Made by a program: the position numbers and the translations under genes | Assembly (NCBI GenBank): GCA_015058205.1 | Contig: SVCS01000013.1 | Span: forward strand, 1-33,248 | Direction: 5' to 3' | DNA from: Clostridiales bacterium | Lineage (GTDB): Bacteria > Bacillota > Clostridia > Peptostreptococcales > Anaerovoracaceae | DNA length: 33,248 nt | The notes under the pieces: model-generated | Databases searched by the model: none | Seen by the model: the letters and a program-made list of their open reading frames with translations, nothing else | What the model was told of the DNA's origin: nothing | Shown: positions 9,131 through 17,909 of the stretch, in pieces | Position numbering within the stretch: position 1 is the stretch's first letter | Layout of the letters: each line of letters opens with the position of its first letter

Positions 9131-10015
9131 ATGGAAATCAGAAACATCACTACCTTTATCAAAATCGTCGAATACAACAACTTCACAAAAGCTGCGGAGA
9201 GCCTTGGCTACTCTCAGGCTGCTGTGACTGCACAGATCAAATCACTGGAGGCGGAACTGGGCTTACCGTTGTTTGACCGAATTGGCCGCAGCATCGCTTT
9301 GACGGAAGAGGGAAAAACATTTCTCCCTTACGCACTGGACATACTGCACGCGGAAGAAGCTGCGAGAGACAGTGTCCGTCCGGCAGAAAAACTTGTCGGA
9401 TCGCTTCACATATGCTCTCCTTCTTCTTTTGCCACAGGACCCCTTCCGGATATTCTGAGGAAGTTCCATGAGCTGCATCCGCAGGTAGACGTTACCGTCA
9501 AAATATCTGACTACCTGGAAGACAATCTGCTGAAACTGACGCGGGCCGAAATCGATTTTCTGGTCATTCTGGATGAACCGAACGCGTACCCAGGATTCCG
9601 TCTCTTCGCCGAGAGACCGGAACCGATTATATTTGTCACACATCCTTCCAATCCCTTGTGTAAAAAAAGAGCCCCTAAGGTCACCGATCTGATTGGAAAC
9701 GATTTTATCATGTGCGACCGTGGGATCGGGTACAGCGCAATTCTGGAGAAAAAAATACTGAGCCGGGGATTGACGGTAACACCGTCAATGGACATCGGCT
9801 CAGTAGAATCAATTATTAAAATACTTCTCGGCGGATTCGGGATTTCCTTTATCCCGGAGTATACCGTCGCCGGTCATCTGGAACAAGGTGAACTCGTTCA
9901 AATCAGATCAAAGGATGTTGATATTGAATTTCAGTCGGGATTATTATGCAATTCCAGCCGTTATATCAACCCGATCATGAAGGAGTTCATCCGCATCGCG
10001 GAATGCCGCCCGTAA
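9131..10015 (+). CDS. LysR-family transcriptional regulator
   Basis: This 294-residue protein has the standard LysR length and layout. An N-terminal winged helix-turn-helix (about residues 1-60) includes NFTKAAESLGYSQAAVTAQIK and LPLFDRIGR. It is followed by a two-lobed periplasmic-binding-like effector domain starting near residue 88 (VGSLHICSPSS), with ITVAGHLEQGELV-like terminal strands. The effector is unknown. No clear SD precedes the ATG, which has only an A-rich tract. The gene is divergent from the small membrane protein at 8781-8999 and convergent with the aldo/keto reductase, leaving 37 bases between them without an obvious terminator. Confidence 0.92.
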   Translation: MEIRNITTFIKIVEYNNFTKAAESLGYSQAAVTAQIKSLEAELGLPLFDRIGRSIALTEEGKTFLPYALDILHAEEAARDSVRPAEKLVGSLHICSPSSFATGPLPDILRKFHELHPQVDVTVKISDYLEDNLLKLTRAEIDFLVILDEPNAYPGFRLFAERPEPIIFVTHPSNPLCKKRAPKVTDLIGNDFIMCDRGIGYSAILEKKILSRGLTVTPSMDIGSVESIIKILLGGFGISFIPEYTVAGHLEQGELVQIRSKDVDIEFQSGLLCNSSRYINPIMKEFIRIAECRP

Positions 10016-10052
10016 GAATATGAAGGTATGGCGCAAGACCACTTCTTCTGTT

Positions 10053-11201
10053 TTATTCCCCGCCAAGGACTTTCACGAAGTCTTCCATTACTTCGGAAAT
10101 ATGAATCTGCTGCGGGCAGACCTTTTCGCAGCTTCCGCAGTGCAGGCAGGCGGAAGGCTGTTTGTCCTCCGGAATCGCTGCCAGCGCCATTGGAGCGATA
10201 AACCCGAACAGACCTGCTTTGGTTGTAAGGGTATGCTCGTTATAAAGCTCGATCAGATGCGGGATGTCGAGGCCTTGCGGACAGTGGTCCATGCAGTAGT
10301 GGCATGCAGTGCATGGAACAGATTTCTCATCTGCCATCTGCGCCGCCACATTCATCAGAACATTCATTTCGTGTTCGTCCAAAGGAAGATCCTCTTCAAA
10401 TGTAGCTACATTGGCGTGCAGCTGTTCTTCATTGGACATACCGGAAAGAATCACCTTGACCTCCGGCAGGCTCTGCAGGAACCGGAAAGCCCAAGCCGGA
10501 ATCGCCTCCTGCGGGCGCAGCTGCTTTAACATCTGCTCCTGCGCCTCGCTGAGCTTCGCCAGTTTACCGCCTCTGAGCGGTTCCATGACCCAAACCGGAA
10601 TCCCGTACTCCGCAAGCAGTTCGACTTTCTCTTTGCCGTGCTGAAACTCCCAGTCCAGATAATTGAGCTGAAGCTGGCAGTATTCCATGTCTTCGCCGTG
10701 GGCCTCGAGAAAACGCTTCAGCACAGGTAGTTCCCCGTGACAGGAAAAACCAAGATGCTTGATTCGTCCGGCTTTCTTCTGGGCAAGCAGATGCTCCATA
10801 ATGCCGTACTGTGGATCGAGATATTGCACAATGTTCATCTCGCAGACATTGTGCAGAAGGTAGAAGTCAAAGTACTCCAGTCCCGTCCGTTCAAGCTGCG
10901 TCTCGAAAATTTCTTTTACCTTCGGCATATTTGCCAGATCATATCCAGGAAACTTATCCGCCAGATAATAACTGTCTCTCGGATACCTGCGCAGCGCTTC
11001 GCCCATGATTTCCTCGGAATGCTCTCCGTGGTATCCCCACGCTGTATCGTAATAGTTGATGCCATGCTCCATGGCGTAGTCCACCATGCGCTGTGTCTGT
11101 GGAATATCCACCTTCGCATCATCTCCGTCGATGACCGGCAGGCGCATAGCGCCAAATCCCAACTGGGATAACTTCAACCCTTTGAATTCTCTGTACTGCA
11201 T
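10053..11201 (-). CDS. Aldo/keto reductase with C-terminal 2x[4Fe-4S] ferredoxin domain
   Basis: This protein of 382 residues joins an aldo/keto reductase TIM barrel to a ferredoxin-like tail. The barrel has the catalytic set: Asp and Tyr in YYDTAWGYHG, Lys in LADKFPG and His in LLHNV. The C-terminal part has two CxxCxxCxxxCP clusters (CTACHYCMDHCP and CLHCGSCEKVCP), expected to bind two [4Fe-4S] clusters. Such proteins are typical of anaerobes and are mostly uncharacterised. The natural substrate is unknown, and electron transfer between NAD(P)H, a carbonyl and ferredoxin is possible. AGGAGG lies five bases before the ATG at 11201; a TTG one codon earlier is too close to the SD to be the start. 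Confidence 0.92.
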   Translation of the reverse strand: MQYREFKGLKLSQLGFGAMRLPVIDGDDAKVDIPQTQRMVDYAMEHGINYYDTAWGYHGEHSEEIMGEALRRYPRDSYYLADKFPGYDLANMPKVKEIFETQLERTGLEYFDFYLLHNVCEMNIVQYLDPQYGIMEHLLAQKKAGRIKHLGFSCHGELPVLKRFLEAHGEDMEYCQLQLNYLDWEFQHGKEKVELLAEYGIPVWVMEPLRGGKLAKLSEAQEQMLKQLRPQEAIPAWAFRFLQSLPEVKVILSGMSNEEQLHANVATFEEDLPLDEHEMNVLMNVAAQMADEKSVPCTACHYCMDHCPQGLDIPHLIELYNEHTLTTKAGLFGFIAPMALAAIPEDKQPSACLHCGSCEKVCPQQIHISEVMEDFVKVLGGE

Positions 11202-11259
11202 CAAAACCTCCTGCCCTCAAATAACATCATGTTGTTTCGGTTTGTCCGTTAATGATACT

Positions 11260-11289
11260 ATTATAATGATATCCGGCATCTATGTCTAA
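11260..11289 (-). promoter_or_regulatory. Promoter of the aldo/keto reductase
   Basis: Read on the - strand, TTAGAC (11289-11284), an 18-base spacer and TATAAT (11265-11260) precede the gene by about 50 bases. The -10 lies in the palindrome ATTATAAT (11260-11267), so the same bases could serve as a -10 in the opposite direction for the repair gene. Confidence 0.5.
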
Positions 11290-11344
11290 CCAATAATCCC
11301 TATGGTTATACTTCGTGATAATAAATATTCAGAAAGGATTCAGA

Positions 11345-11839
11345 ATGGATTACATCAGTCATTACGATTCGCCCTTGGGCGGTATCACATTGGCATCAGA
11401 CGGGACATGCCTGATCGGCCTCTGGTTTGATGAAGATAAATACTTCGGGGATACGTTAGGTGAATCCTATGAAGAAAAGGATCTGCCGGTCTTCACACAG
11501 ACCGCGAAGTGGCTGGACATTTACTTTTCCGGAAAGGATCCCGGCTTTCTTCCGCCGCTGTCCATGCGGACGACCGCCTTCCGCAAACGTGTCTGGGAAA
11601 TCCTGCTCCAGATTCCTTTCGGAAAAACCATGACCTACGGACAGATCGCCGCCCGCATCGCAGAGGAAACAGGCCGCCCGCACATGTCCGCCCAGGCAGT
11701 CGGCGGCGCGGTAGGTCACAATTCTATTTCGCTGATCATCCCCTGTCACCGTGTCATTGGTTCCGATGGATGTCTGACCGGATATGCCGGCGGTCTCGAT
11801 AAAAAAATCGCCCTTCTGTCTCTGGAAGGCGCAGAGTAG
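11345..11839 (+). CDS. ogt: Methylated-DNA--protein-cysteine methyltransferase
   Basis: This is a suicide DNA repair enzyme that takes the alkyl group from O6-alkylguanine (or O4-alkylthymine) onto its own cysteine. Its 164 residues match the Ogt/AGT family. An N-terminal RNaseH-like domain (YDSPLGGITLASDGTCLIGLWF) is followed by the DNA-binding wing, with IPFGKTMTYGQIA, and the active-site loop IIPCHRVIGSDG (Cys 134). The asparagine hinge AVGGAVGHN is present. The start at ATG 11345 has AAAGGA upstream; an in-frame alternative 30 bases earlier has no SD. The gene stands alone between the divergent aldo/keto reductase and the inositol-phosphatase-family gene, which seems to have its own promoter. 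Confidence 0.93.
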   Translation: MDYISHYDSPLGGITLASDGTCLIGLWFDEDKYFGDTLGESYEEKDLPVFTQTAKWLDIYFSGKDPGFLPPLSMRTTAFRKRVWEILLQIPFGKTMTYGQIAARIAEETGRPHMSAQAVGGAVGHNSISLIIPCHRVIGSDGCLTGYAGGLDKKIALLSLEGAE

Positions 11840-11841
11840 GA

Positions 11842-11869
11842 CTGTCAAATTCCGTTTTTGTGTTACAAT
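11842..11869 (+). promoter_or_regulatory. Promoter for a probable leaderless mRNA (inositol phosphatase family)
   Basis: CTGTCA (11842-11847), a 16-base spacer and TACAAT (11864-11869) with an extended -10 TG at 11861-11862. The start ATG is at 11879, nine bases after the -10, so the transcript would begin at or within two bases of the start codon. There is no SD. Confidence 0.5.
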
Positions 11870-11878
11870 AATCCTGTT

Positions 11879-12724
11879 ATGAATTACGAAACAATACAGC
11901 GAAAAATCGAAAAACTGGCCATCCGTGCCGGTGAAAAAATACTTCACGCAGACACCGATGCTCTGCAGGATGTGACGATTACAACGAAATCCAGCCGGCG
12001 GGACCTGGTCACGTCAATGGACCTTGAAATCCAGCGGATGCTCATGACGGAACTGAAAAAACTAATCCCGGAATGCCGTTTTCTCTGTGAAGAATCCATT
12101 CCGGAGATGGCGGATGCGATGATCACAGACACCGACAGTATCACGGGCGGCAGCAGTATCACAGACGGCATCTGTTTCATCATCGACCCCATCGACGGAA
12201 CCGCCAATTTCGTGCACGGCAACCGCCATTCCTGCACGTCGGTTGCTATGACAGCAGACGGAGAGACACAAATCGGCGTGATCTATGATCCATACCGCGA
12301 CGAACTTTTCAGCGCCCGCAAAGGCTGCGGATGCTTTTTGAATGGAGAAAAGCTTCCTGTCTTCGATGCTTCCATGAAAAATGAAATCACCGTATTCGGG
12401 ACTGCTCCCTATGATGACACCACCAACGGACCGACCTTCCGGCTTGCCCAAAATCTGTACGAACTGTCTGCTGATGTCAGGCGCACCGGTTCAGCCGCTC
12501 TGGACTGCTGCTGGACTGCCTGTGGCAGATTCGGTTTGTACGCGGAGCTGAGTCTTTCGGCCTGGGATTTCGCAGCGGGCCAGCTCATCGCCGAAGAAAC
12601 GGGCTGCATCGTGACGACCATCGACGGACAGCCGCTTACCTTCGAGGGAAAACCCTCCATCCTATGCGGGCGGCCTGCAGCCGTAGGTGAATTCCGTGCT
12701 GCTGCCGACGGCTGGAGAGTGTAG
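11879..12724 (+). CDS. Inositol monophosphatase family protein
   Basis: This is a Mg-dependent, lithium-type phosphatase of 281 residues. Visible motifs are the metal-binding glutamate in FLCEESIP, the signature IDPIDGTANFVHG with two metal-binding aspartates and the catalytic threonine, and the C-terminal SAWDFAAGQLIAEETG. The substrate may be inositol-1-phosphate, 3'-phosphoadenosine phosphate or a similar sugar phosphate; these cannot be told apart here. The ATG at 11879 is preferred because the family alignment starts there. A TTG at 11858 is in frame but overlaps a promoter-like -10. No SD is present, and the -10 TACAAT lies nine bases before the ATG, pointing to leaderless translation. 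Confidence 0.9.
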   Translation: MNYETIQRKIEKLAIRAGEKILHADTDALQDVTITTKSSRRDLVTSMDLEIQRMLMTELKKLIPECRFLCEESIPEMADAMITDTDSITGGSSITDGICFIIDPIDGTANFVHGNRHSCTSVAMTADGETQIGVIYDPYRDELFSARKGCGCFLNGEKLPVFDASMKNEITVFGTAPYDDTTNGPTFRLAQNLYELSADVRRTGSAALDCCWTACGRFGLYAELSLSAWDFAAGQLIAEETGCIVTTIDGQPLTFEGKPSILCGRPAAVGEFRAAADGWRV

Positions 12725-12744
12725 CTTTTGCAGAAATAGTATCG

Positions 12745-12750
12745 TATAAT
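12745..12750 (+). promoter_or_regulatory. -10 box for a probable leaderless mRNA (membrane protein/Hsp70 unit)
   Basis: A consensus TATAAT lies nine bases before the ATG at 12760 and no SD is seen. The -35 is poor (TAGCTT at 12722-12727 with 17-base spacing), so support comes mainly from the -10 and the missing SD. Confidence 0.4.
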
Positions 12751-12759
12751 ATGGTTGTT

Positions 12760-13665
12760 ATGAAACTGATCGAATTACTGGAGAAAGATAAACAAAATCT
12801 GCTAACGGAGCTTGCCGCTTCGAAGACAGCAGAAAAGGCCGTCACTGTCCTGGAGAATGAGCTGGACAAGCTTCTCCTGATGTACAATGATCACTGCAGC
12901 AGTGAACGCGAAAGGGATGCTGCGGCGTACATCACACAGGCAATTCGGCTTTCGCTGCCTTTGATCGACTCCGTTGGCGATACGAAAGTCTGGGAATCAG
13001 GCGAAACATCCGACGGCAAAGACAAGACAAAGAAGAAGCTCAATCCTCTTGTCTTCCTGTTCCTGATCGGCGGACTGGTCCTCATCGGACTGGGTATGTT
13101 CCCGTTCATCGTACCGGCCTTTGACGGTGGTCTCGACAGCATCAAGAACTTTGACGTCGCACTCCTCAAACCGCTCGGCTTCGTCGTGGGAGGTCTGGTC
13201 TGTGGATTCATCGCCGGACTGCTGGGCAGACGCCGGCCTCCAAAAGCAAAGAAGCGCAGCCAGCGTGTCGAGGTTCAGGTGGATTCCAATAAAGTCTATG
13301 TGAACTTCAGAAACGCCATCCTGTCAGCAGATCAGAGTCTGGAGGAAATCCAGTCCCAGGAGCGCTGGAGCAAGCGTGATGAAGCCGGTCTGATCGATGG
13401 GCATAAGCCATCCTCTTCCGAACTGGATATCTTCTCGGATCTGCTCGCCGCATCCTACAGTCAGGATCCGGAGTATGCCCTGGAGAAGATCGACGAAATC
13501 AAATATTATCTGCACAAACAGCAGATTGAAGTGGTTGAATACAGCCAGGAGACGGCACAGTTCTTTGACATGATGCCGGGACAGCGTGCCGGAACCATCC
13601 GGCCGGCGATGGTGGCCGAGGGGACCCTGCTTCGCAAGGGTGTTGCCTCAGCAGGATCAAGGTAG
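12760..13665 (+). CDS. Two-helix membrane protein, partner of the Hsp70-like ATPase
   Basis: I do not recognise a family for this 301-residue protein. The first 75 residues are strongly helical and likely coiled (LIELLEKDKQNLLTELAAS and onward). A short charged linker (DGKDKTKKK) follows, then two hydrophobic helices at about 96-116 and 136-155 separated by an acidic/Gly loop. A basic stretch (RRRPPKAKKRSQR) comes next, then a cytosolic domain of about 140 residues rich in Asp, Glu, Ser and Gln. The basic stretch after helix 2 places both termini in the cytoplasm. An in-frame ATG nine bases earlier abuts the TATAAT box, so 12760 is preferred. It ends nine bases before the Hsp70-like gene, so the two form one operon. 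Confidence 0.8.
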   Translation: MKLIELLEKDKQNLLTELAASKTAEKAVTVLENELDKLLLMYNDHCSSERERDAAAYITQAIRLSLPLIDSVGDTKVWESGETSDGKDKTKKKLNPLVFLFLIGGLVLIGLGMFPFIVPAFDGGLDSIKNFDVALLKPLGFVVGGLVCGFIAGLLGRRRPPKAKKRSQRVEVQVDSNKVYVNFRNAILSADQSLEEIQSQERWSKRDEAGLIDGHKPSSSELDIFSDLLAASYSQDPEYALEKIDEIKYYLHKQQIEVVEYSQETAQFFDMMPGQRAGTIRPAMVAEGTLLRKGVASAGSR

Positions 13666-13674
13666 GAGGATTCT

Positions 13675-15591
13675 ATGGATCGTTTTTTTGGATTTGACCT
13701 GGGCGATGCCGAAAGCGCTATCGCCAGATTATATAAAGAGGACCAGGTCGTTCCTGAGATGATATCTATCGCAGGCGAGAAGAGTTTTATCACCGCCTAC
13801 GCCCAGCTCACCTCAGGGGAACTTCTCATCGGGGAGAAAGCCTGCTACGCTGACAACGTCACGAAGCGCAGGCTGCGGTTCAAGAGCCGTTTTCTCACCG
13901 ACACAACCGGTACGGCAACAGATGTCAGAAGTTTTGCCGCCGGCGTCCTCGGTGAGCTCTACGGAAATGGGGATCTCATCCAGAATGAGGAGACCAGTGT
14001 TTATATCGGATGCCCTGCCGGATGGGACAGAAATGCCCGTGAGCACTACAGGGAAATTTTCGAAAGCGCCGGATATCCTCCCGTCAAGATTATCTCTGAA
14101 TCCAGAGCTGCTCTGGTCAGCGCATGCCAGTCCAAGCATCTGCAGATCGGTGTGGACATCCTGTCCAAGCCGGTTCTCGTTGTAGACATCGGATCGTCTA
14201 CGACGGACTTCGCCTATATCATGGGCGGCAAAGAAGTAGAGATGCGCACCGCAGGAGAAGTCGCTTTGGGCGGCGGTCTGATGGATGAAATCCTGCTCGA
14301 TGAATCTGTCGAAGCATCCGGTCTGTTCCGCAAGAAGATCCAGTCCGTATTTGAGGAAAGCGAACCTTGGCGCGCCTACGCTGAATTTGCGGCCCGCCGT
14401 CTGAAGGAAAAGTATTTCTCCGACGAAGAATACTGGAGCAAAAACAAGTGCGTCGAGAGCATCGTGCTCCACTATAATCTTCCTGTTAAACTGACCCTCC
14501 GAATGGACAAGGACATCGCCGATAAACTGGTGAACAAGAAGCTAAAGAAACTGGATGGACGTTCCTTCCGTCAGGTTTTCGTAGAATCCCTCGAAGAAGT
14601 CAGGGACAGTATTACAGGCAAACAGCCGGAGCTGATCTTCCTGACCGGCGGCGTCAGCAAGATGCCGGCCGTCCGTCAGTGGTGCACCAAAGTGTTCCCG
14701 GACGCTGTCATCATATCCGCAACGGATCCGGAGTTTTCTGTTGCCAGAGGACTCGCCTACTGCGGCCGTATCGACGAAGATCTGAAAGAATTCAAAGAAG
14801 ACTTAGACAAGCTGGTCCATTCCAATATCATTGAAGACATCGTCAGCAAACACATCTCCACCCTGTACAAGGACGCTGTCGATTGCCTTGTGGATCCGAT
14901 TGTGTCCAAAGTTGCCCTTCCGATTTTCGAAAGATGGAGATCCGGAGAAATCAGCAGACTCGCCGATACCGATGCGATCCTGAAGGAGGAGATCGGCAGC
15001 TTCCTCGCGGAAGACGAGACCAGGGAGATGCTGGCAGGTCCGATCACAGCTTGGCTGCGCCCTGTCATCGAAGATCTGGAGGAGCACACAGTTCCGATCT
15101 GCATCCGACACCGCGTACCGTACACGGCGCTGAGTCTGAAATCCTATCTGTCCGTATCAGATATCGATATCAAGGTAGATGCGAAGGGGCTGTTCGCCAT
15201 CAACGAGATGACGATCCTCATCGACTCCATCGTGACAGCGCTCCTCGCCATCCTGATGTCCACGCTGAGCTTCATTCCGTTCTTCGCGGATCCGAGCGGC
15301 ATTCTGGTCGGCGTCATCACATCTATCGTCATCCTGTTCCTGGGCAAAGACAAGATGCAGGAGAAGATGCTGTCCGCCGATATTCCGAATGCAATGCGCC
15401 GGCTGATTCCGAAGAGCGCCTTCAGTTCCCGCATGGATAATATCAGCGCTGACGTGAAAGACGCTTTCTACGAAAGTCTTGAGCGGGAAAAGAGCAACGA
15501 GATCAAGGACCGCATGGTAGAAGAAATCTCCACGCAGATCCAGCACACTCTCGTGAAGATGGCTGAGATCGTAGAAATTCCTCTGGGATAA
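13675..15591 (+). CDS. Hsp70-like actin-fold ATPase with C-terminal membrane hairpin
   Basis: This 638-residue protein starts with an Hsp70/actin-type nucleotide-binding domain. Phosphate-1 loop: FFGFDLGDAESAIA (about 4-17). Phosphate-2 loop: VLVVDIGSSTTDFAYI (about 167-182). Adenosine loop: LIFLTGGVSKMPAV (about 320-333). The usual beta-sandwich substrate-binding domain of DnaK cannot be seen. After residue 360 there is a helical region, then two hydrophobic helices (about 514-534 and 541-560) linked by FFADPSG, then an amphipathic helical tail. It is therefore predicted to be membrane-anchored, with the ATPase in the cytoplasm. GGAGG lies five bases before the ATG. The upstream partner also has a helix hairpin. 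Its role is unknown; a chaperone or membrane-remodelling role would be guesswork. Confidence 0.85.
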   Translation: MDRFFGFDLGDAESAIARLYKEDQVVPEMISIAGEKSFITAYAQLTSGELLIGEKACYADNVTKRRLRFKSRFLTDTTGTATDVRSFAAGVLGELYGNGDLIQNEETSVYIGCPAGWDRNAREHYREIFESAGYPPVKIISESRAALVSACQSKHLQIGVDILSKPVLVVDIGSSTTDFAYIMGGKEVEMRTAGEVALGGGLMDEILLDESVEASGLFRKKIQSVFEESEPWRAYAEFAARRLKEKYFSDEEYWSKNKCVESIVLHYNLPVKLTLRMDKDIADKLVNKKLKKLDGRSFRQVFVESLEEVRDSITGKQPELIFLTGGVSKMPAVRQWCTKVFPDAVIISATDPEFSVARGLAYCGRIDEDLKEFKEDLDKLVHSNIIEDIVSKHISTLYKDAVDCLVDPIVSKVALPIFERWRSGEISRLADTDAILKEEIGSFLAEDETREMLAGPITAWLRPVIEDLEEHTVPICIRHRVPYTALSLKSYLSVSDIDIKVDAKGLFAINEMTILIDSIVTALLAILMSTLSFIPFFADPSGILVGVITSIVILFLGKDKMQEKMLSADIPNAMRRLIPKSAFSSRMDNISADVKDAFYESLEREKSNEIKDRMVEEISTQIQHTLVKMAEIVEIPLG

Positions 15592-15633
15592 CTCTGGTAG
15601 TGCGACGACGATTACAAAAACAGAGCATAACAA

Positions 15634-15670
15634 AACGGCATGGGTACAAACTCCATGCCGTTGTTTTATT
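15634..15670. terminator. Bidirectional terminator, Hsp70-like gene / guaB
   Basis: AACGGCATGG (15634-15643) pairs with CCATGCCGTT (15653-15662); the loop is nine bases. The + strand continues GTTTTATT, and the - strand reads TTTTGTTATG after the stem. The two convergent genes end 43 bases before and 39 bases after it. Confidence 0.8.
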
Positions 15671-15700
15671 GTCTTGCTTTCACTGTCTTGTCTTATTGAT

Positions 15701-17209
15701 TTACTTCAGATTGCTGTTTACGGAATCCTTCAGGATGACATCGTGAGCGCCGCCTTCAACAATACTGGTTGCGGATACGAGGGTCAGCTTGGCGTTTTCC
15801 TGCAGTTCCCTGATGGTCATAGTTCCGCAGTTGCACATGGTCGATTTGACCTTGAGCAGAGACTGACGGACGTTGTCACTGAGGGATCCTGCATACGGAA
15901 CGTATGAGTCTACGCCTTCCTCGAACTTCATGCGTGCATCGCCGCCCAGATCATAGCGCTGCCAGTTGCGGGCGCGGGCGGAACCTTCCCCCCAGTATTC
16001 CTTGTAGTAATTCCCGTTTATCTGAATCTTGTTTGTCGGGGATTCGTCGAATCTTGAGAAGTAGCGGCCGAGCATGAGGAAATCCGCTCCCATTGCAAGG
16101 GCCAGAGTCATGTGGTAATCATAAACGATACCGCCGTCGGAACAAATCGGAACGTAGATTCCTGTTTCCTTAAAGTACTCGTTTCTTGCCTTTGCAACTT
16201 CGATGACTGCGGAAGCCTGTCCGCGGCCGATACCCTTCTGCTCACGAGTGATGCAGATACTGCCGCCGCCGATACCAATCTTTACGAAATCTGCTCCCGC
16301 ATCTGCCAGGAACCGGAAACCGTCGCCGTCGACAACATTGCCGGCTCCGATTTTCACATCATCACCGTACTTATCTCTGACGAACTTCAGTGTTTCGGCC
16401 TGCCACTCTGAAAAGCCTTCGCTGGAGTCGATGCAAAGCACATCTGCACCTGCTTCCACAAGCGCCGGGATTCTCTCTTCGTAATCACGTGTGTTGACGC
16501 CTGCGCCGACTACATATCTCTTGTCCGGGTCAAGTAACTCGTCCGGGTATTCCTTGTGGGCAATGTAGTCCTTGCGGAAGACGAAGTAAACGAGACGCTG
16601 CTTGTCATCGACAACAGGAAGCGCGTTCAGTTTGTAATCCCAAAGCATATTGTTTGCTTCGCTCAGTGTGATGCCTTCCTTCGCGTGAACCAGTTTCTCA
16701 AATGGTGTCATGAACTCGCATACGAGTGTATCCGGTGACATTCTGCTGACTCTGTAGTCACGGCTTGTAACCAGTCCGACCATTCTGCCTTCCGCTGTTC
16801 CGTCCTCGGTAACTGCTGTGGTCGAGTGACCGGTACGCTCCTTTAGATCAAGCAGATCCGCAAGGGTCTGATCCGGACGGATATTCGTATTGCTGCGGAC
16901 GAAGCCTGCCTTGTGGTTCTTCACTCTTTTGACCATCTCCGCCTGGCTTTCGATAGGCTGTGATCCAAAGATGAAGGAGATTCCGCCCTCTTTCGCAAGC
17001 GCAATCGCCAGCTCATCGCCCGATACGGCCTGCATGATTGCCGATGTCATCGGTATGTTCATTGTAATCTTCGGCTCTTCGCCTTTTTTGAACTTCGTCA
17101 CTGGTGTCTTCAGCGAAACATTTTCAACTCTGCATTCCGATGATGAATAACCTGGTACCAGCAGGTATTCGTTAAATGTTCTCGATGGTTCGTCAAAATA
17201 TTTAGCCAT
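15701..17209 (-). CDS. guaB: IMP dehydrogenase (divergent clostridial type)
   Basis: The enzyme oxidises IMP to XMP with NAD+, the committed step to guanine nucleotides. The 502-residue protein has the TIM barrel interrupted by a CBS pair (about residues 100-220: [26 protein letters not shown]). The catalytic loop is [12 protein letters not shown] with the nucleophile Cys 319, followed by GIGRGQ. The flap has WQRYDLGG, carrying the Arg-Tyr pair used in hydrolysis of the E-XMP intermediate. The sequence differs from the usual bacterial GPGSICTTR form, so this is a divergent IMPDH. The start ATG at 17209 has GGGAG upstream. It is the last gene of a (-)-strand series, 33 bases after idi. Confidence 0.93.
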   Translation of the reverse strand: MAKYFDEPSRTFNEYLLVPGYSSSECRVENVSLKTPVTKFKKGEEPKITMNIPMTSAIMQAVSGDELAIALAKEGGISFIFGSQPIESQAEMVKRVKNHKAGFVRSNTNIRPDQTLADLLDLKERTGHSTTAVTEDGTAEGRMVGLVTSRDYRVSRMSPDTLVCEFMTPFEKLVHAKEGITLSEANNMLWDYKLNALPVVDDKQRLVYFVFRKDYIAHKEYPDELLDPDKRYVVGAGVNTRDYEERIPALVEAGADVLCIDSSEGFSEWQAETLKFVRDKYGDDVKIGAGNVVDGDGFRFLADAGADFVKIGIGGGSICITREQKGIGRGQASAVIEVAKARNEYFKETGIYVPICSDGGIVYDYHMTLALAMGADFLMLGRYFSRFDESPTNKIQINGNYYKEYWGEGSARARNWQRYDLGGDARMKFEEGVDSYVPYAGSLSDNVRQSLLKVKSTMCNCGTMTIRELQENAKLTLVSATSIVEGGAHDVILKDSVNSNLK

Positions 17210-17242
17210 GTTATCTCCCTTCGTCTGCAAAAACAGTACTAA

Positions 17243-17863
17243 TCAATATATTATCCTCGCGGATGCTTCTCTGTTCAGTGATCCGTACTCCTCACCGTCT
17301 GTCGCAATGAGCAAGGCGGGCATGAACCAGGCGGCGTATTTACCCGGGTTCTTCAGTACGTCTTTCATGATTTCTTCTACATCCACGAATTCCATCTGTG
17401 ATGCTTCTTCTGGATTTGGTGCAGGCTCCTTATTGAACTTGTCCTTCCTGAGCCATCCGACAAAAACGTGATCGAACTCGTGCTCTGTCAGGCCGTTGTC
17501 GAATTCAGCAGTGTACAAAAATGCACCCATCTCCTCCAGCCCATCTTCCAGATCTTCTGCCGTGTATCCTGTTTCCTCCGGCAGTCTCCGCGCAGTTGCT
17601 TCTTCCAGAGTTTCACCAACACGCGGATGGGAACAGCAGCTGTTCGCCCAAAGTCCTGCAGAGTGATACTTGTCTTCTGCTCTCTGCTGCATCAGAAGCT
17701 GGGTGTGGAATGTTCTGGTCCCATCAGGGTTGTCCATCAGGATCCTCCGGAAGACAAATATGGAAAACGCGCGGTGAAGAAGCCCCTTTTCATGGGCTTC
17801 AAGCTTACCAACGCGTCCTGTTTCTTTGTCTTGTTCGTTTACCAGAATGAGCTGATCTTCCAA
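17243..17863 (-). CDS. idi: Isopentenyl-diphosphate delta-isomerase type I (Nudix)
   Basis: It interconverts isopentenyl and dimethylallyl diphosphate for isoprenoid synthesis. The 206-residue protein has the family start LEDQLILVNEQD, HRAFSIFVF with a metal-binding histidine, the active-site segment NSCCSHPRVGE with the conserved cysteine, the Nudix remnant ARRLPEETGY, and EHEFDHVFVG with the second catalytic acid. Type I Idi needs Mg or Mn and no flavin. TTG at 17863 is chosen because AGGAG lies seven bases upstream. An ATG 18 bases earlier is in frame but has no SD. It lies 46 bases after the DJ-1 gene in the same direction. Other Nudix hydrolases of similar length lack the CCSHP motif, so the call is fairly firm. 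Confidence 0.88.
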   Translation of the reverse strand: MEDQLILVNEQDKETGRVGKLEAHEKGLLHRAFSIFVFRRILMDNPDGTRTFHTQLLMQQRAEDKYHSAGLWANSCCSHPRVGETLEEATARRLPEETGYTAEDLEDGLEEMGAFLYTAEFDNGLTEHEFDHVFVGWLRKDKFNKEPAPNPEEASQMEFVDVEEIMKDVLKNPGKYAAWFMPALLIATDGEEYGSLNREASARIIY

Positions 17864-17909
17864 CTTGCTTCTCCTGTGCATCCATCTGGATTACCGGAAG
17901 TAATCTCAA

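Noticed and set aside
13813-14472. 219-codon - strand frame
   Set aside because: It lies antisense to the Hsp70 nucleotide domain, which has intact motifs.
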